Shown piece after piece: positions 1 to 9,068 of a stretch of DNA of 64,000 nucleotides; the first letter of the stretch is position 1; each line of letters opens with the position of its first letter. Source of the stretch: Saprospiraceae bacterium. GTDB taxonomy: Bacteria > Bacteroidota > Bacteroidia > Chitinophagales > Saprospiraceae. The notes under the pieces were generated by a model. It did not search any database and had not been told where the DNA came from. It saw only the letters and a program-made list of their open reading frames with translations. Where the stretch lies: positions 558,001 to 622,000 of the forward strand of contig JADJNF010000001.1 of assembly GCA_016714445.1 (NCBI GenBank), written 5' to 3'. The translations under genes and the position numbers were made by a program.

Positions 1-1
1 G

Positions 2-544
2 GCTGACCATTTTGGACTGACTGACAAGGTGGATTTGATCATGGGTACTTTTAGTAAATCACTGGCAAGTATCGGTGGTTTTATAGCAGCTGATCTTGAT
101 ACCATCAATTATTTAAAGCATAATGCACGTTCATTGATTTTCAGTGCGAGTATTGCACCAGCCAACGCAGCTAGTGTAATAGCTGCTGTTGATCTTATTC
201 AGGAAGAACCGGAAAGAATTCAACGACTGTGGGATAATACACATTATGCCATGGCTGCACTCAAAAAAGCTGGTTTTGATACCGGACATTCGGTGACACC
301 TATCATTCCTATATTGATAAGAGATGATTACAAGACTTTCCAACTTACCAAATTGGCACTTGAGAGAGGTATTTTTGTTAATCCTGTCGTTTCTCCGGCA
401 GTTCCGAGTAGCTCTTCATTGATCAGATACTCTTTAATGGCTACCCACACCATAGAACAAATAGACCATTCTGTTGAGATACTCTCTCAAATAGCTACAG
501 AGATCGGTGTTTTTGATACTCCACATGTTGTAGCCGAATTTTAA
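2..544 (+). CDS. spt: Serine palmitoyltransferase, C-terminal part (cut by window edge)
   Basis: This PLP-dependent alpha-oxoamine synthase is open from the first base, so only its last 180 residues are present. The visible part starts with ADHFGLTDKVD and runs into MGTFSKSLASIGGF. This is the PLP-lysine region (lysine in FSKS), in the form typical of bacterial serine palmitoyltransferases rather than of glycine C-acetyltransferase. SPT condenses L-serine with a fatty acyl thioester to 3-ketosphinganine, the first sphingolipid step, in the cytosol. The next genes fit ceramide synthesis, which supports SPT over the paralogue BioF or Kbl; a true Kbl is present at 10028-11230. A GTG at 29 is internal, not the start. 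A gap of 103 bases separates it from the next gene. Confidence 0.85.
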   Translation, partial: ADHFGLTDKVDLIMGTFSKSLASIGGFIAADLDTINYLKHNARSLIFSASIAPANAASVIAAVDLIQEEPERIQRLWDNTHYAMAALKKAGFDTGHSVTPIIPILIRDDYKTFQLTKLALERGIFVNPVVSPAVPSSSSLIRYSLMATHTIEQIDHSVEILSQIATEIGVFDTPHVVAEF

Positions 545-647
545 CCAAAAGACATATCTCTTAAATGAGAATTTTTAATTTCATCATTATAGATTAAGTC
601 TATCATTTTTAGCAGGTTGTAAATTTAAAACTTCTTATACAAAACTT

Positions 648-1772
648 ATGTCAGTTATTATTGAAGAAGTGTCATTTGAAAAAGGTATATCAGAATTCAT
701 AAACTTTCCACACGATCTTTATGCTGATGATAAATTTTATGTACCGGAAATTTATATAGGTCAAAAGGATATGATGAACCCTGATAAATATCCTTTTCAT
801 CAATATGGGAATGTCAGGTATTATATTGCAAAAAAAAACAATAAAGTAGTAGGTCGTATAGCAGCAATCAATAATACTAACTACAATCTTCATCATGATA
901 GCAAAGTAGGTTTTTTTGGATTTTTTGATGCTATAGAAGATCAGGATGTTGTAAACGCATTATTGAATAAAGTTAAATTTTTCGCCAAAGAAAACGGTCA
1001 TGAATATCTTATGGGACCGACAAATTTCACAACAAATGAAACCGCAGGAGTACTGGTTGATGGATTTGATGATTCACCAAAAATTTTAATGACCTATAAT
1101 AAGCCCTATTATGGAAATGTTTTGGAGAATTATGGGTTGAAAAAAGAAATGGATTTGTATGCATTTATGATATATACTGAAAAAGCTTCAGAAAAATCAC
1201 TCAGATTGGCTGGCGCGTTGCAGGAAAGGCTAAAGAATAAAGGCATTACTGTACGCAGTGTTAATCTGAAGGAATTGGATAAAGAAGCTAAAAGTATTCA
1301 GAAAATATATAATGATGCATGGGAGAAAAACTGGGGCTTTGTACCTTTCACTGATGCTGAATTTAACTATCTGAAAAACGACCTTAAAATGTTAATTGAT
1401 CCAGCCTTTGCTTATATAGCTGAAAAAAATGGTGAACCTATCGGCTTTGGGCTCACACTACCAAATATCAATGAGGTGCTGATCAGAAATAAAAGAGGAA
1501 AACTTTTTCCATTTGGCATTTTCAGATTGCTATTTGGCAAAAACAAGACAAAATTTGTCCGTATTATAGCATTGGGTGTTTTGGCTGAATATCGTAAAAT
1601 GGGAATAGAAGCCATATTTTTTGCAAAAAACATTCAGGAAGCAAAACGAAGAGGTTTGACAGGAGGTGAGGCATCCTGGGTTTTGGAAAATAATGATGCT
1701 ATGATTGCAGCCGCCAATCAATTGGGTGGGGAGCGCTACAAAACGTACAGACTTTATAAAATGAAAATTTAA
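648..1772 (+). CDS. GNAT-fold N-acyltransferase, candidate bacterial ceramide synthase
   Basis: This 374-residue protein has a GNAT-like C-terminal half: ALGVLAEYRKMGIEAIFF (about 305-322) looks like the acyl-CoA-binding beta4-alpha3 segment. It resembles large Bacteroidota proteins often labelled GNAT or, wrongly, GTP cyclohydrolase. In bacteria with sphingolipids a GNAT-family protein (bCerS) acylates the sphingoid base. Placement between SPT and a CerR-like reductase makes that the best guess here, in the cytosol or at the inner membrane. The gene ends 7 bases before the next start, so the two are probably co-transcribed. The family look and context are seen; the ceramide synthase role is inferred. 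It could be another N-acyltransferase. Confidence 0.6.
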   Translation: MSVIIEEVSFEKGISEFINFPHDLYADDKFYVPEIYIGQKDMMNPDKYPFHQYGNVRYYIAKKNNKVVGRIAAINNTNYNLHHDSKVGFFGFFDAIEDQDVVNALLNKVKFFAKENGHEYLMGPTNFTTNETAGVLVDGFDDSPKILMTYNKPYYGNVLENYGLKKEMDLYAFMIYTEKASEKSLRLAGALQERLKNKGITVRSVNLKELDKEAKSIQKIYNDAWEKNWGFVPFTDAEFNYLKNDLKMLIDPAFAYIAEKNGEPIGFGLTLPNINEVLIRNKRGKLFPFGIFRLLFGKNKTKFVRIIALGVLAEYRKMGIEAIFFAKNIQEAKRRGLTGGEASWVLENNDAMIAAANQLGGERYKTYRLYKMKI

Positions 1773-1779
1773 TAGCTCA

Positions 1780-2772
1780 ATGAAACCCAAAATACTGATT
1801 ACAGGCGCAAATGGCTTCATTGGCAGTTTTATTGTACTTGAAGCACTAAGAGAAGGATTGGATGTATATTCTTGTGTGAGAAAAAACAGTGATACACAAT
1901 CATTACAAAGTCTGGATACAATTATTTTGGAAGTGAATTATAACGATGTATCTGAATTGGCGCTGCTAATTCGCAAATATCAGTTTGACTACATTGTTCA
2001 TAATGCTGGATTGACCAAATCACCCGATCCTGAAGAATTAATAAAAATAAACAAAGGATTACTGGTAAATATCATCGACGCTATTAGATCTTCAGAGACA
2101 AATATTAAGAAATTAATTTATATCAGCAGCATCGCAGCATATGGTCCGGCCGATAAGACTGTTGATGGTATATTACGGGATGATACTACACCTTCCCCGG
2201 TAACTCATTATGGAAAAAGTAAACTTGTCGCTGAAACCTATCTGAAACAACAAAAAGATATTCCTTATATCATATTGAGACCGACCGTTGTTTACGGCCC
2301 CAGAGAAAAAGACCTTTTGAATGTTTTTCAAATGATAAAAAATAGAATAGACGTACAACTTGGACTTGTGTCCCAAAAGCTTACCTTTATTTATGTAAAA
2401 GATCTGGCAAAATTAATTTTAAAAGCATGTTTAAGTGATAAGGTTCATAAAGGTTATTTTGCTACAGATGGCAATGTATATACAAGTGAAGCGTTTGCAG
2501 GCTTTGTAAAGGAATATATGAATAAATGGGCGCTTAAAGTAAGGGTTCCTATCTTCATAGTCAAAGCTTTGGCACATATAACAGAAAAAATGGCTGGTCT
2601 TTGGGATTCCTACCCAATATTTAATGTTGATAAAGTAAATGAGCTTAAAGCAAAAAATTGGAATTGTGATGTAAGCAATCTAAAAGATGATCTGGGTTTT
2701 TCCGCAGAATATGACCTAACCAAAGGTATACCGGAAACCATAAGCTGGTATAAGGAAAATAAATGGTTATAA
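1780..2772 (+). CDS. NAD(P)-dependent epimerase/reductase, CerR-like
   Basis: This is an extended short-chain dehydrogenase of 330 residues. The N-terminal Rossmann motif TGANGFIG is at about 8-15, the serine of the catalytic triad lies in YISSIAAYG, and the Tyr-Lys pair is in THYGKSK (about 146-152). PTVVYGP is typical of NAD-dependent epimerases. In Caulobacter and related sphingolipid producers an epimerase-like protein (CerR) reduces the 3-keto group during ceramide synthesis. Direct linkage to SPT and the GNAT protein suggests the same role here. The alternative is a sugar-nucleotide epimerase, but no sugar-nucleotide genes are near. It starts 7 bases after the upstream stop and is followed after 36 bases by the lipid kinase. 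Confidence 0.65.
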   Translation: MKPKILITGANGFIGSFIVLEALREGLDVYSCVRKNSDTQSLQSLDTIILEVNYNDVSELALLIRKYQFDYIVHNAGLTKSPDPEELIKINKGLLVNIIDAIRSSETNIKKLIYISSIAAYGPADKTVDGILRDDTTPSPVTHYGKSKLVAETYLKQQKDIPYIILRPTVVYGPREKDLLNVFQMIKNRIDVQLGLVSQKLTFIYVKDLAKLILKACLSDKVHKGYFATDGNVYTSEAFAGFVKEYMNKWALKVRVPIFIVKALAHITEKMAGLWDSYPIFNVDKVNELKAKNWNCDVSNLKDDLGFSAEYDLTKGIPETISWYKENKWL

Positions 2773-2808
2773 TCAGTTCCTAAAAAGCTTTTTACATAAT
2801 TATATTCC

Positions 2809-3690
2809 ATGTCGAAAAAAAAAATACGATTTATCACAAATCCGTTTTCAGGACCAAAATCAGGTGTCAAAATTGATGAGTTGATACAAAGCCATATCGA
2901 TGAAGATATGTATAATTATGAAATCTCATACACAGAATATGCAGGGCACGCGACTATACTTGCAAAAGAAGCAGTAATGGATGAATATTTTGCGGTGATA
3001 GCCGTCGGTGGAGACGGAACAATAAATGAAGTAGGTTCATCCTTAGTAAATACTAAAACAGCACTAGGCATTATACCTCTGGGTTCAGGAAACGGATTTT
3101 CATATCATTTAGGGATCAGAAGAAATATTATCACTGCCATACAAACACTGAATACCTGTCACTTGGTACCTATCGATACAGGTGTTGCAAATGGACGGTT
3201 TTTTATCAATGTGGCTGGACTAGGTCTGGATGCCACTGTAGCATACCGTACGAAATTAAATTCACGTAGAGGCTTTATTCCATATTTCCTTAATACCCTA
3301 AAAGAAAGCCTGAATTTTAAATATTTAAGTTTACATATCAAAACAGCAGAAAATGAATGGGAAGGGGAATATGCCATGGCCGTCATTGCAAATGGATCCG
3401 TTTATGGGTATGATTTTACTATAGCTCCGCAAGCTTTGCTCAATGATGGTCAATTTGACATCGTACTCATCAAAAAAACACAGGTGTTCAGGTACTTTTT
3501 ACTTGTACCCAGAATGTTAAATAAATCAATCCATAAAAGTCCTCTGGTAAAATATTTTAAAACCAGTGAAATTACAATTTTAAATAAAGCCGGTGGTTAT
3601 TTTCATGTGGATGGAGAAGGTTTTGAATGTGATGAATCGATTCATTTTAAAGTCTTGCCTTCATCCATTTTACTGCTTTCCAATGTATAA
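2809..3690 (+). CDS. Diacylglycerol/sphingosine kinase-family lipid kinase
   Basis: This 293-residue protein of the DAGK catalytic family has the nucleotide-binding GGDGT motif in IAVGGDGTINEVGS (about 64-77) and the following LGSGNGFSYHLGI, both hallmarks of bacterial DgkB/YegS and eukaryotic sphingosine kinases. The C-terminal HVDGEGFE is the second conserved site. Members phosphorylate diacylglycerol, sphingoid bases or ceramide at the inner membrane face. In this operon the likely substrate is a sphingoid base or dihydroceramide, giving a phosphosphingolipid precursor; that is inference from the neighbours. The DMT transporter starts 6 bases downstream. Confidence 0.75.
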   Translation: MSKKKIRFITNPFSGPKSGVKIDELIQSHIDEDMYNYEISYTEYAGHATILAKEAVMDEYFAVIAVGGDGTINEVGSSLVNTKTALGIIPLGSGNGFSYHLGIRRNIITAIQTLNTCHLVPIDTGVANGRFFINVAGLGLDATVAYRTKLNSRRGFIPYFLNTLKESLNFKYLSLHIKTAENEWEGEYAMAVIANGSVYGYDFTIAPQALLNDGQFDIVLIKKTQVFRYFLLVPRMLNKSIHKSPLVKYFKTSEITILNKAGGYFHVDGEGFECDESIHFKVLPSSILLLSNV

Positions 3691-3696
3691 TTTTAT

Positions 3697-4572
3697 ATGC
3701 TGATATTATTTACCTGTATATTGCTTAATTCCCTGATTGGCGTTGTCTTCAAGCTTTTTGAAAGATACAAGGTGGATAATTTTCAAGCTATTGTAGTAAA
3801 TTATTTAGTTTGTGTACTTACCGCTGCTGTGGTTTCAAATGGTAACCCTATCCCACCAAATCTCACTTCACAACCTTGGTTTGGGTTTGCGTTAGGTCTG
3901 GGCGTTTTATTTATTATTATTTTTAATCTTTTTGCTTTGACTGTTCAAAAAACAGGGATAATGGTGTCTACCATATTTCAGAAAATGTCTCTCGTGGCTC
4001 CTGCACTAATTGCCATTTTAGTGTATCAAGAATCATCAGGTGTACTCAAATGGGTAGGAATCGGGATTTCGCTGCTTGCTATTGTTCTTTTGAGCTACAA
4101 TGCCGAAACAGAAAATAAAAATTCAATACAATCTCACCACTTGTGGATTTACCCAATGCTTACATTTATAGGTTCCTGTATCATTGACAGTTCTATATTT
4201 TTAGTACAAAAAAACAATCTAGTCGATGAAGGTGATATTGGTTTTGTAGCAAGTTTGTTTTTGTTCGCAGGTGTTACTGGCTTCATCATTTTATGTTTCA
4301 GACTTGTACAAAAACAAACCAATATTAAAATAAAAAACATCATTGCCGGTGTATGTCTGGGGATTCCCAATTTTTTTTCGATATATCTTTTGTTATTGGC
4401 ATTACAACAAGGATGGGAAGGATCTGTAGTTTTTCCTGTAAATAATGTAGGTGTACTCGTTTTGGCCGCCTTCTTTGGGATTGTTTTGTTCAGCGAAAAG
4501 TTAAATAGAATTAAACTTGCCGGATTTGTTCTTTCCTTGCTGGCTATCTTTTTTATTACTTACTCCTCATGA
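3697..4572 (+). CDS. DMT/EamA-like inner-membrane transporter
   Basis: This 291-residue protein consists almost entirely of hydrophobic segments, about ten predicted helices arranged as two similar halves. That is the drug/metabolite transporter layout. The N-terminus MLILFTCILLNSLIGVVFKL can serve as the first helix. The C-terminus NNVGVLVLAAFFGIVLFSEKLN resembles the conserved last part of EamA domains. The substrate cannot be read from sequence. It sits 6 bases after the lipid kinase and overlaps the next start by 4 bases (ATGA), so it belongs to the same transcript. A link to sphingolipid export or head-group supply is possible but unsupported beyond position. Confidence 0.65.
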   Translation: MLILFTCILLNSLIGVVFKLFERYKVDNFQAIVVNYLVCVLTAAVVSNGNPIPPNLTSQPWFGFALGLGVLFIIIFNLFALTVQKTGIMVSTIFQKMSLVAPALIAILVYQESSGVLKWVGIGISLLAIVLLSYNAETENKNSIQSHHLWIYPMLTFIGSCIIDSSIFLVQKNNLVDEGDIGFVASLFLFAGVTGFIILCFRLVQKQTNIKIKNIIAGVCLGIPNFFSIYLLLLALQQGWEGSVVFPVNNVGVLVLAAFFGIVLFSEKLNRIKLAGFVLSLLAIFFITYSS

Positions 4573-5216
4573 TTAAGGATTCATTTTTCACGATCGAGGC
4601 GCCTGAAAAAGGAGAATATAAAGAAAAAGGGAGTAAATTTCTGGCTTATGCTTTTCCATTTTCTGTAGAAACAGAACTGGAGCCTATTTTGGAAAAAATT
4701 AAAGATGAACATCCAAAAGCCAGACATTATTGTTATGCATACCGAATTGGTCTTGATATGAACAAATTCAGGGCGAATGACGATGGGGAACCTTCAGGGA
4801 CCGCGGGTAAACCAATATTGGGACAAATCCAAAGTTTCAATATTACAAATGTAGTCATCGTTGTAGTAAGATATTTCGGAGGTACAAAACTGGGGGCGTC
4901 AGGACTCATACATGCTTACAAAACAGCCGCAAAAGAAGCTTTAGATAATGCTAACATCGTAGAAAATTTTATCTATACACAGTACCTTTTTAACTTTGGG
5001 TATGATCATATGGGGCACATACTTTCTGTGATTAAAGAAAATAATATAGACATTATACACAAAACATTTGAAACAGATTGTCAATTAACGATAGGCATCA
5101 GACTGTCGGAAGAAGCAGAAAAACTAATAGATATAAAAGCCGGAATATTAAATATCACCAAAGAAGAAGCTTCCTTAATTGATGAAATTCCATTTTGTAT
5201 CATTCAAAAATGCTAA
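4569..5216 (+). CDS. yigZ: YigZ/IMPACT family protein (UPF0029)
   Basis: This 215-residue protein matches the YigZ family along its full length. It begins with the KGSKF segment, continues with HPKARHYCYAYRIG and DDGEPSGTAGKPIL, and contains VVVRYFGGTKLGASGLI. The C-terminal third is the ferredoxin-like second domain. The family is related to eukaryotic IMPACT, a translation-regulating protein; the bacterial function is not settled. It starts inside the stop of the DMT gene and ends the operon. The convergent OmpH-like gene begins 4 bases beyond its stop, so the two transcripts must overlap or share a terminator in coding DNA. Confidence 0.85.
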   Translation: MIKDSFFTIEAPEKGEYKEKGSKFLAYAFPFSVETELEPILEKIKDEHPKARHYCYAYRIGLDMNKFRANDDGEPSGTAGKPILGQIQSFNITNVVIVVVRYFGGTKLGASGLIHAYKTAAKEALDNANIVENFIYTQYLFNFGYDHMGHILSVIKENNIDIIHKTFETDCQLTIGIRLSEEAEKLIDIKAGILNITKEEASLIDEIPFCIIQKC

Positions 5217-5220
5217 GCTG

Positions 5221-5859
5221 CTATTTTTCAGTTTCCTTTTTTGTGGCCCCATACTCTTCATTCAATCTTGTGACTGTTTCCTGTGTAATGTCCAGTGTTG
5301 CTCTACCATACATAACACTTCCTGATGAGCCCTTCATTAACACCAGATCATAACCTTTTTCCTCAGCAATTTTATCAAGGAAAACGTCAATTTTCTCCTG
5401 AAGATTTTTTTGCGTGGCCTGCAATTGTTTATCCAGATCCATAGCGGCATTGTCTCTTTGTTTCATCAAAGATTCCTCTTCTTTGGCCAGATTTTGTTGC
5501 TGCTGTGCATACTTCTCTTCCATTTTTTTAAGTTCTATCGGGGCAATAGTATTGGCTTTTTGCTGTATTTCTGCAACTTCCTGCTGAAACTTAGCCAGTC
5601 TTCTCTGAAATGCTTCAATTTTACCTGACAAAGCTTTTTCCGCTGTTTTGGATTGAGCTTCCAATTCAGACTTTTTATCCAGATATAAGTTATATTTACT
5701 AAGTAATGTGTCAATGTCAATAAATACAATTTTGTCAGACACAGGCGTTGATGCTGTTGAATCTGATGATGTTGTTGCAGTTTGACCGGGTTTGTTGCAG
5801 GCCATAAATAATACAGCAGACAACACAAAAACTCCAGTGATTTTTAATAAGATATTCAT
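5221..5859 (-). CDS. OmpH/Skp-family periplasmic chaperone, lipoprotein form
   Basis: This 212-residue protein starts with a lipoprotein signal (hydrophobic stretch then ALFMACNK, lipobox Cys at about 21). A low-complexity Thr/Ser linker follows, then IVFIDIDTLLSKYNLY, the start of the OmpH domain, and a long Glu/Gln/Lys-rich coiled coil (about 60-165). The end, EKGYDLVLMKGSSGSVMYG, is the conserved closing strand of Skp/OmpH proteins. Skp chaperones unfolded outer-membrane proteins in the periplasm; the lipid anchor is common in Bacteroidota members. It ends in TAG, showing that this codon works as a stop in this genome. A TAnnTTTG box lies 35 bases upstream of the ATG. Confidence 0.8.
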   Translation of the reverse strand: MNILLKITGVFVLSAVLFMACNKPGQTATTSSDSTASTPVSDKIVFIDIDTLLSKYNLYLDKKSELEAQSKTAEKALSGKIEAFQRRLAKFQQEVAEIQQKANTIAPIELKKMEEKYAQQQQNLAKEEESLMKQRDNAAMDLDKQLQATQKNLQEKIDVFLDKIAEEKGYDLVLMKGSSGSVMYGRATLDITQETVTRLNEEYGATKKETEK

Positions 5860-5893
5860 TTCTACAGAATTTGAATTAATTTAATTTAGGTTG

Positions 5894-5901
5894 CAAAAAT
5901 A
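5894..5901 (-). promoter_or_regulatory. Candidate -7 box (TAnnTTTG) of the ompH-like gene
   Basis: On the minus strand the bases read TATTTTTG, matching the Bacteroidota -7 consensus TAnnTTTG, 35 bases before the ATG. No clear -33 TTTG is present at the expected spacing, so this is a weak call. Confidence 0.4.
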
Positions 5902-5958
5902 GTATTTAATTAAACTTTTAAAGTATAATTATGCAATTGTTTGAAAGAAGACTTCAAA

Positions 5959-8886
5959 TTAGTCCAATAATTCGATCAAATCCTCTTCATTTATTTCGGG
6001 AAGGCTACTTACATCGATGATATCATCAGATAAGATTTTCTTTTTTGCCTGAAGTAAAAGAATTTTTTCTTCAATGCTATCTTTACTGATAAATCTGGTG
6101 ACAAAAACATTATTATTCCTCCCTATTCTGTGTGCCCGGGCAATAGCTTGCTTTTCTACAAACGGATTCCACCAAGGATCCAAAATAAAAACATAATCAG
6201 CAGCGGTGAGATTTAGACCGGTACCACCTGCTTTTATCGATAAAAGAAAAACCTGAATGTTATCATTTGACTGAAAGTCATTCACTACTTTTTGACGTTC
6301 ATCTGAAGACATACTACCGGTCAATTTCACATAATTGTAATCACAGCCATCGAGCCATGGTTCAAAAAGACTGAGATGTGCTAGAAAAGATGAAAAAATC
6401 AGCACTTTATGACCTGATTTAACTACCGTTGAAATCTTGTCTTTGATGTCTTCAAATTTACCTGACTCCCCTTTATAATTTGAATCTGCTATAACAGGAT
6501 GATTGGCAATCTGCCGCAGCTTAATGAGTGTGGTCAAAACGTGGAATTTAAATTTGCCATCGTTTCTTTGGAGGGAAAGGAGAAAGTTACGTGCAGCCGA
6601 TTTTTCCTTTTCAAACATTTTGGCCTGTTGAATAGACATTTCCGAATAATGAATATTCTCAATCAATTCAGGAAGATCTTTTGCAACCTGCTCTTTGGTA
6701 CGTCTTAAAATAAAGGGATCAACCAACAATTTGAGTTCTTTAATAGCAATTTCATCCCGATTTTTTTCAATTGGTATTTGATAATTGTTTTTGAAGAAAG
6801 TATAACTTCCCAGTATTTCAGGGTTTATAAACTCCATTTGAGACCAAAGGTCGGATAAAGAATTTTCAATAGGCGTACCACTGAGAGATATTTTGTATTT
6901 GGCAAACAGCTGATTTAATGAACGAAATACTTTGGAATCCTTATTCCTAATCTGTTGACTTTCATCCAAAACCAAATAATTGAATTCAATCGTCTTTAAA
7001 AAATCAAGGTCAGAAACTGCCGTTTGATATGTCGTAAGAATAACATCAAAGGTAAACAAAGTGGATGTAGCCTTCTTTCTGCCTGCACCAATATACCTCA
7101 AAACATGAAACGATGGTGCAAACTTTTTTATTTCGTTATACCAGTTATAGATCAATGATGCAGGTAAAATGATCAATGCTTTTAATGATGACCTCTTGTG
7201 CTCCGAAATTTCGCCAAACAAATCCAATTGAATTGATGTGGCCTGAGTCTCCTGATATGATGAAAGATGTTCTTTTGCATCAATCAAAGCAGCTATGGTC
7301 TGTAAGGTTTTCCCCAAGCCCATATCATCCGCCAGACAAGCCCCCAGGTTATTTTTTCTATGATGTATTAACCACTTGACCCCTTGATTTTGATAAGGTC
7401 TCAATTCTGCTTTTAGTAAAGTGGAAGGAACGTAATCAGTTGTATCCTGCAGATGAAGTTCAGATTTTGAGTCAATCCCGGTCTTTTCTATTTCGTTGAC
7501 CAATGGAAAATATTGCTTGGATAATCTCCAAATAAATGTACCATCAGATTTAGCGTATTTAACAATGCTTTCAAACTTTGCAAAAAAAGGTTCAGGAATG
7601 ATGATAAAACTTCCATCTTTAAGCTTAAAATATGGATCATTTCGTCTGATATTTGAAAATAATTGAGAAATCGGAAATTCCTGATCACCGACAATAAATA
7701 CACCATATAAATCAAACCAATCATTCACCAAAGTAAAAGCAGAAGAAACACGGACCGGAGATATAAGAATTTTTTTTCCGTCAATTTCAGGTATTTCAAT
7801 GTCACAAATAGCATCTAATGAACTTTTAAATATTCCGCAAGTATGAAATACATCAAACTTTTTTTCACCTGAAGTCAACCTAAGCGTTTGATCTTCTATG
7901 AAGCCCAATACCTGGAGCTCGTTGATAAATTCAGATTCCTCCTTAAAATTTCTCGTACATTGAAGCACTTTAATATTTCCATTGTCATCAAATTCAATGC
8001 GGTTCTTACGTTTTGCAGGACTAATATTGGAGAATGAAAATTGATTATATTCAAAAATAACCTCAAAAAACCACTTGTCTTTAAATAAATCAAAAACAAA
8101 TCTTATGTTTTTTTTTGTAATTGTCGTAATTTTTATCAACTCAAAACCTTCAACCTCAATATCAACTTTTGCTAATACATCAAGTATAAATTGTTCAAAA
8201 TAATTTTTAGTCAGTTTGTCCGGAATAAAAATTGATTCATTTTTCAGAAAAGGTTTTAGTTTATAAGCATTAATACGGTCCAAATTGAAAACAACATTAT
8301 CGATCAGAATAATCCCCGGATCATTAGTTAGCAATTTAATCACATGTTTTGAAGGTGTAATGATGTGACTTCCCACATCAAGGTTTAGTTGATATTTTAT
8401 ACCGGTTTGGGTTTTGGAAAAATGAAGCATGGGTCTGGCCAACTTATCGGAAAAACGAAGCAATATGTCTGAAGCCTTAATTTTTCTTTGTAAATTAAAA
8501 CTCAGAAAAAGATCATGCTCATGTATCTTCTCTAAAAATTTGACCATTCTTTTGTCAATGATAGTTTGAATGGCCTTCTGAGTGTTCTGTTCAGCAAAAA
8601 GGGCTGAAAGACTCATTGGTTTTTTTCTGGTTTTATTAAATGTGATTTCTAATTCTGGTATGGATAATTCCTTACAGATATCAATCAATACTTTATGTAT
8701 GGATTCTGAATATTCCAGACCATAACTTTCCATGTTTTCGGGAAGTGCGTTTGCTTTCAAATAGGAAGGCCTTCCTAAATTATCAATACTGCAAATGGCT
8801 GCCCCAGGAAGTATAAGATCTAAGGTGTCAGAATAATATACATTGTATACTACACAATACTTTTCATCCCGTGCTTCCCCACTCAA
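5959..8886 (-). CDS. SNF2-family DEAD/DEAH-box helicase
   Basis: This 975-residue Swi2/Snf2 ATPase has both RecA-like lobes. Lobe 1 holds Walker A DDMGLGKT (about 520-527), Walker B variant DESQ (641-644; the usual form is DEGH or DEAQ) and SGTPIEN (669-675). Lobe 2 carries SIKAGGTGLNLTAADYV and the QAIARAHRIGR arginine-finger motif near 880-920. The first 490 residues are a less conserved region seen in Bacteroidota homologues and may recognise DNA or partners. Such proteins translocate on duplex DNA and remodel protein-DNA complexes, and bacterial members relate to RapA. No methylase or nuclease gene is adjacent, so a restriction or defence role is not indicated. A TACTTTTG box lies at 8919-8926 upstream. 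Confidence 0.88.
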   Translation of the reverse strand: MSGEARDEKYCVVYNVYYSDTLDLILPGAAICSIDNLGRPSYLKANALPENMESYGLEYSESIHKVLIDICKELSIPELEITFNKTRKKPMSLSALFAEQNTQKAIQTIIDKRMVKFLEKIHEHDLFLSFNLQRKIKASDILLRFSDKLARPMLHFSKTQTGIKYQLNLDVGSHIITPSKHVIKLLTNDPGIILIDNVVFNLDRINAYKLKPFLKNESIFIPDKLTKNYFEQFILDVLAKVDIEVEGFELIKITTITKKNIRFVFDLFKDKWFFEVIFEYNQFSFSNISPAKRKNRIEFDDNGNIKVLQCTRNFKEESEFINELQVLGFIEDQTLRLTSGEKKFDVFHTCGIFKSSLDAICDIEIPEIDGKKILISPVRVSSAFTLVNDWFDLYGVFIVGDQEFPISQLFSNIRRNDPYFKLKDGSFIIIPEPFFAKFESIVKYAKSDGTFIWRLSKQYFPLVNEIEKTGIDSKSELHLQDTTDYVPSTLLKAELRPYQNQGVKWLIHHRKNNLGACLADDMGLGKTLQTIAALIDAKEHLSSYQETQATSIQLDLFGEISEHKRSSLKALIILPASLIYNWYNEIKKFAPSFHVLRYIGAGRKKATSTLFTFDVILTTYQTAVSDLDFLKTIEFNYLVLDESQQIRNKDSKVFRSLNQLFAKYKISLSGTPIENSLSDLWSQMEFINPEILGSYTFFKNNYQIPIEKNRDEIAIKELKLLVDPFILRRTKEQVAKDLPELIENIHYSEMSIQQAKMFEKEKSAARNFLLSLQRNDGKFKFHVLTTLIKLRQIANHPVIADSNYKGESGKFEDIKDKISTVVKSGHKVLIFSSFLAHLSLFEPWLDGCDYNYVKLTGSMSSDERQKVVNDFQSNDNIQVFLLSIKAGGTGLNLTAADYVFILDPWWNPFVEKQAIARAHRIGRNNNVFVTRFISKDSIEEKILLLQAKKKILSDDIIDVSSLPEINEEDLIELLD

Positions 8887-9068
8887 CTTATTTATAAATT
8901 TAATGATAAAAAAGGTGGCAAAAGTAGTAAAACGATGTCAATTGTACTGTAAAAGTTCGTATTATATGTTTAGTAAAAGCAATTTTCCACAATGATTTTT
9001 TAAAAAAATAAGGTAAAATATTCAATACTTAATTACATTTGGGGCCTAATCATAAGTAAAACCACTGT

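Noticed and set aside
2..544. Glycine C-acetyltransferase or BioF at the left edge
   Set aside because: The lysine context FSKSLASIGGF and the ceramide-type neighbours favour SPT, and a true kbl is present at 10028.
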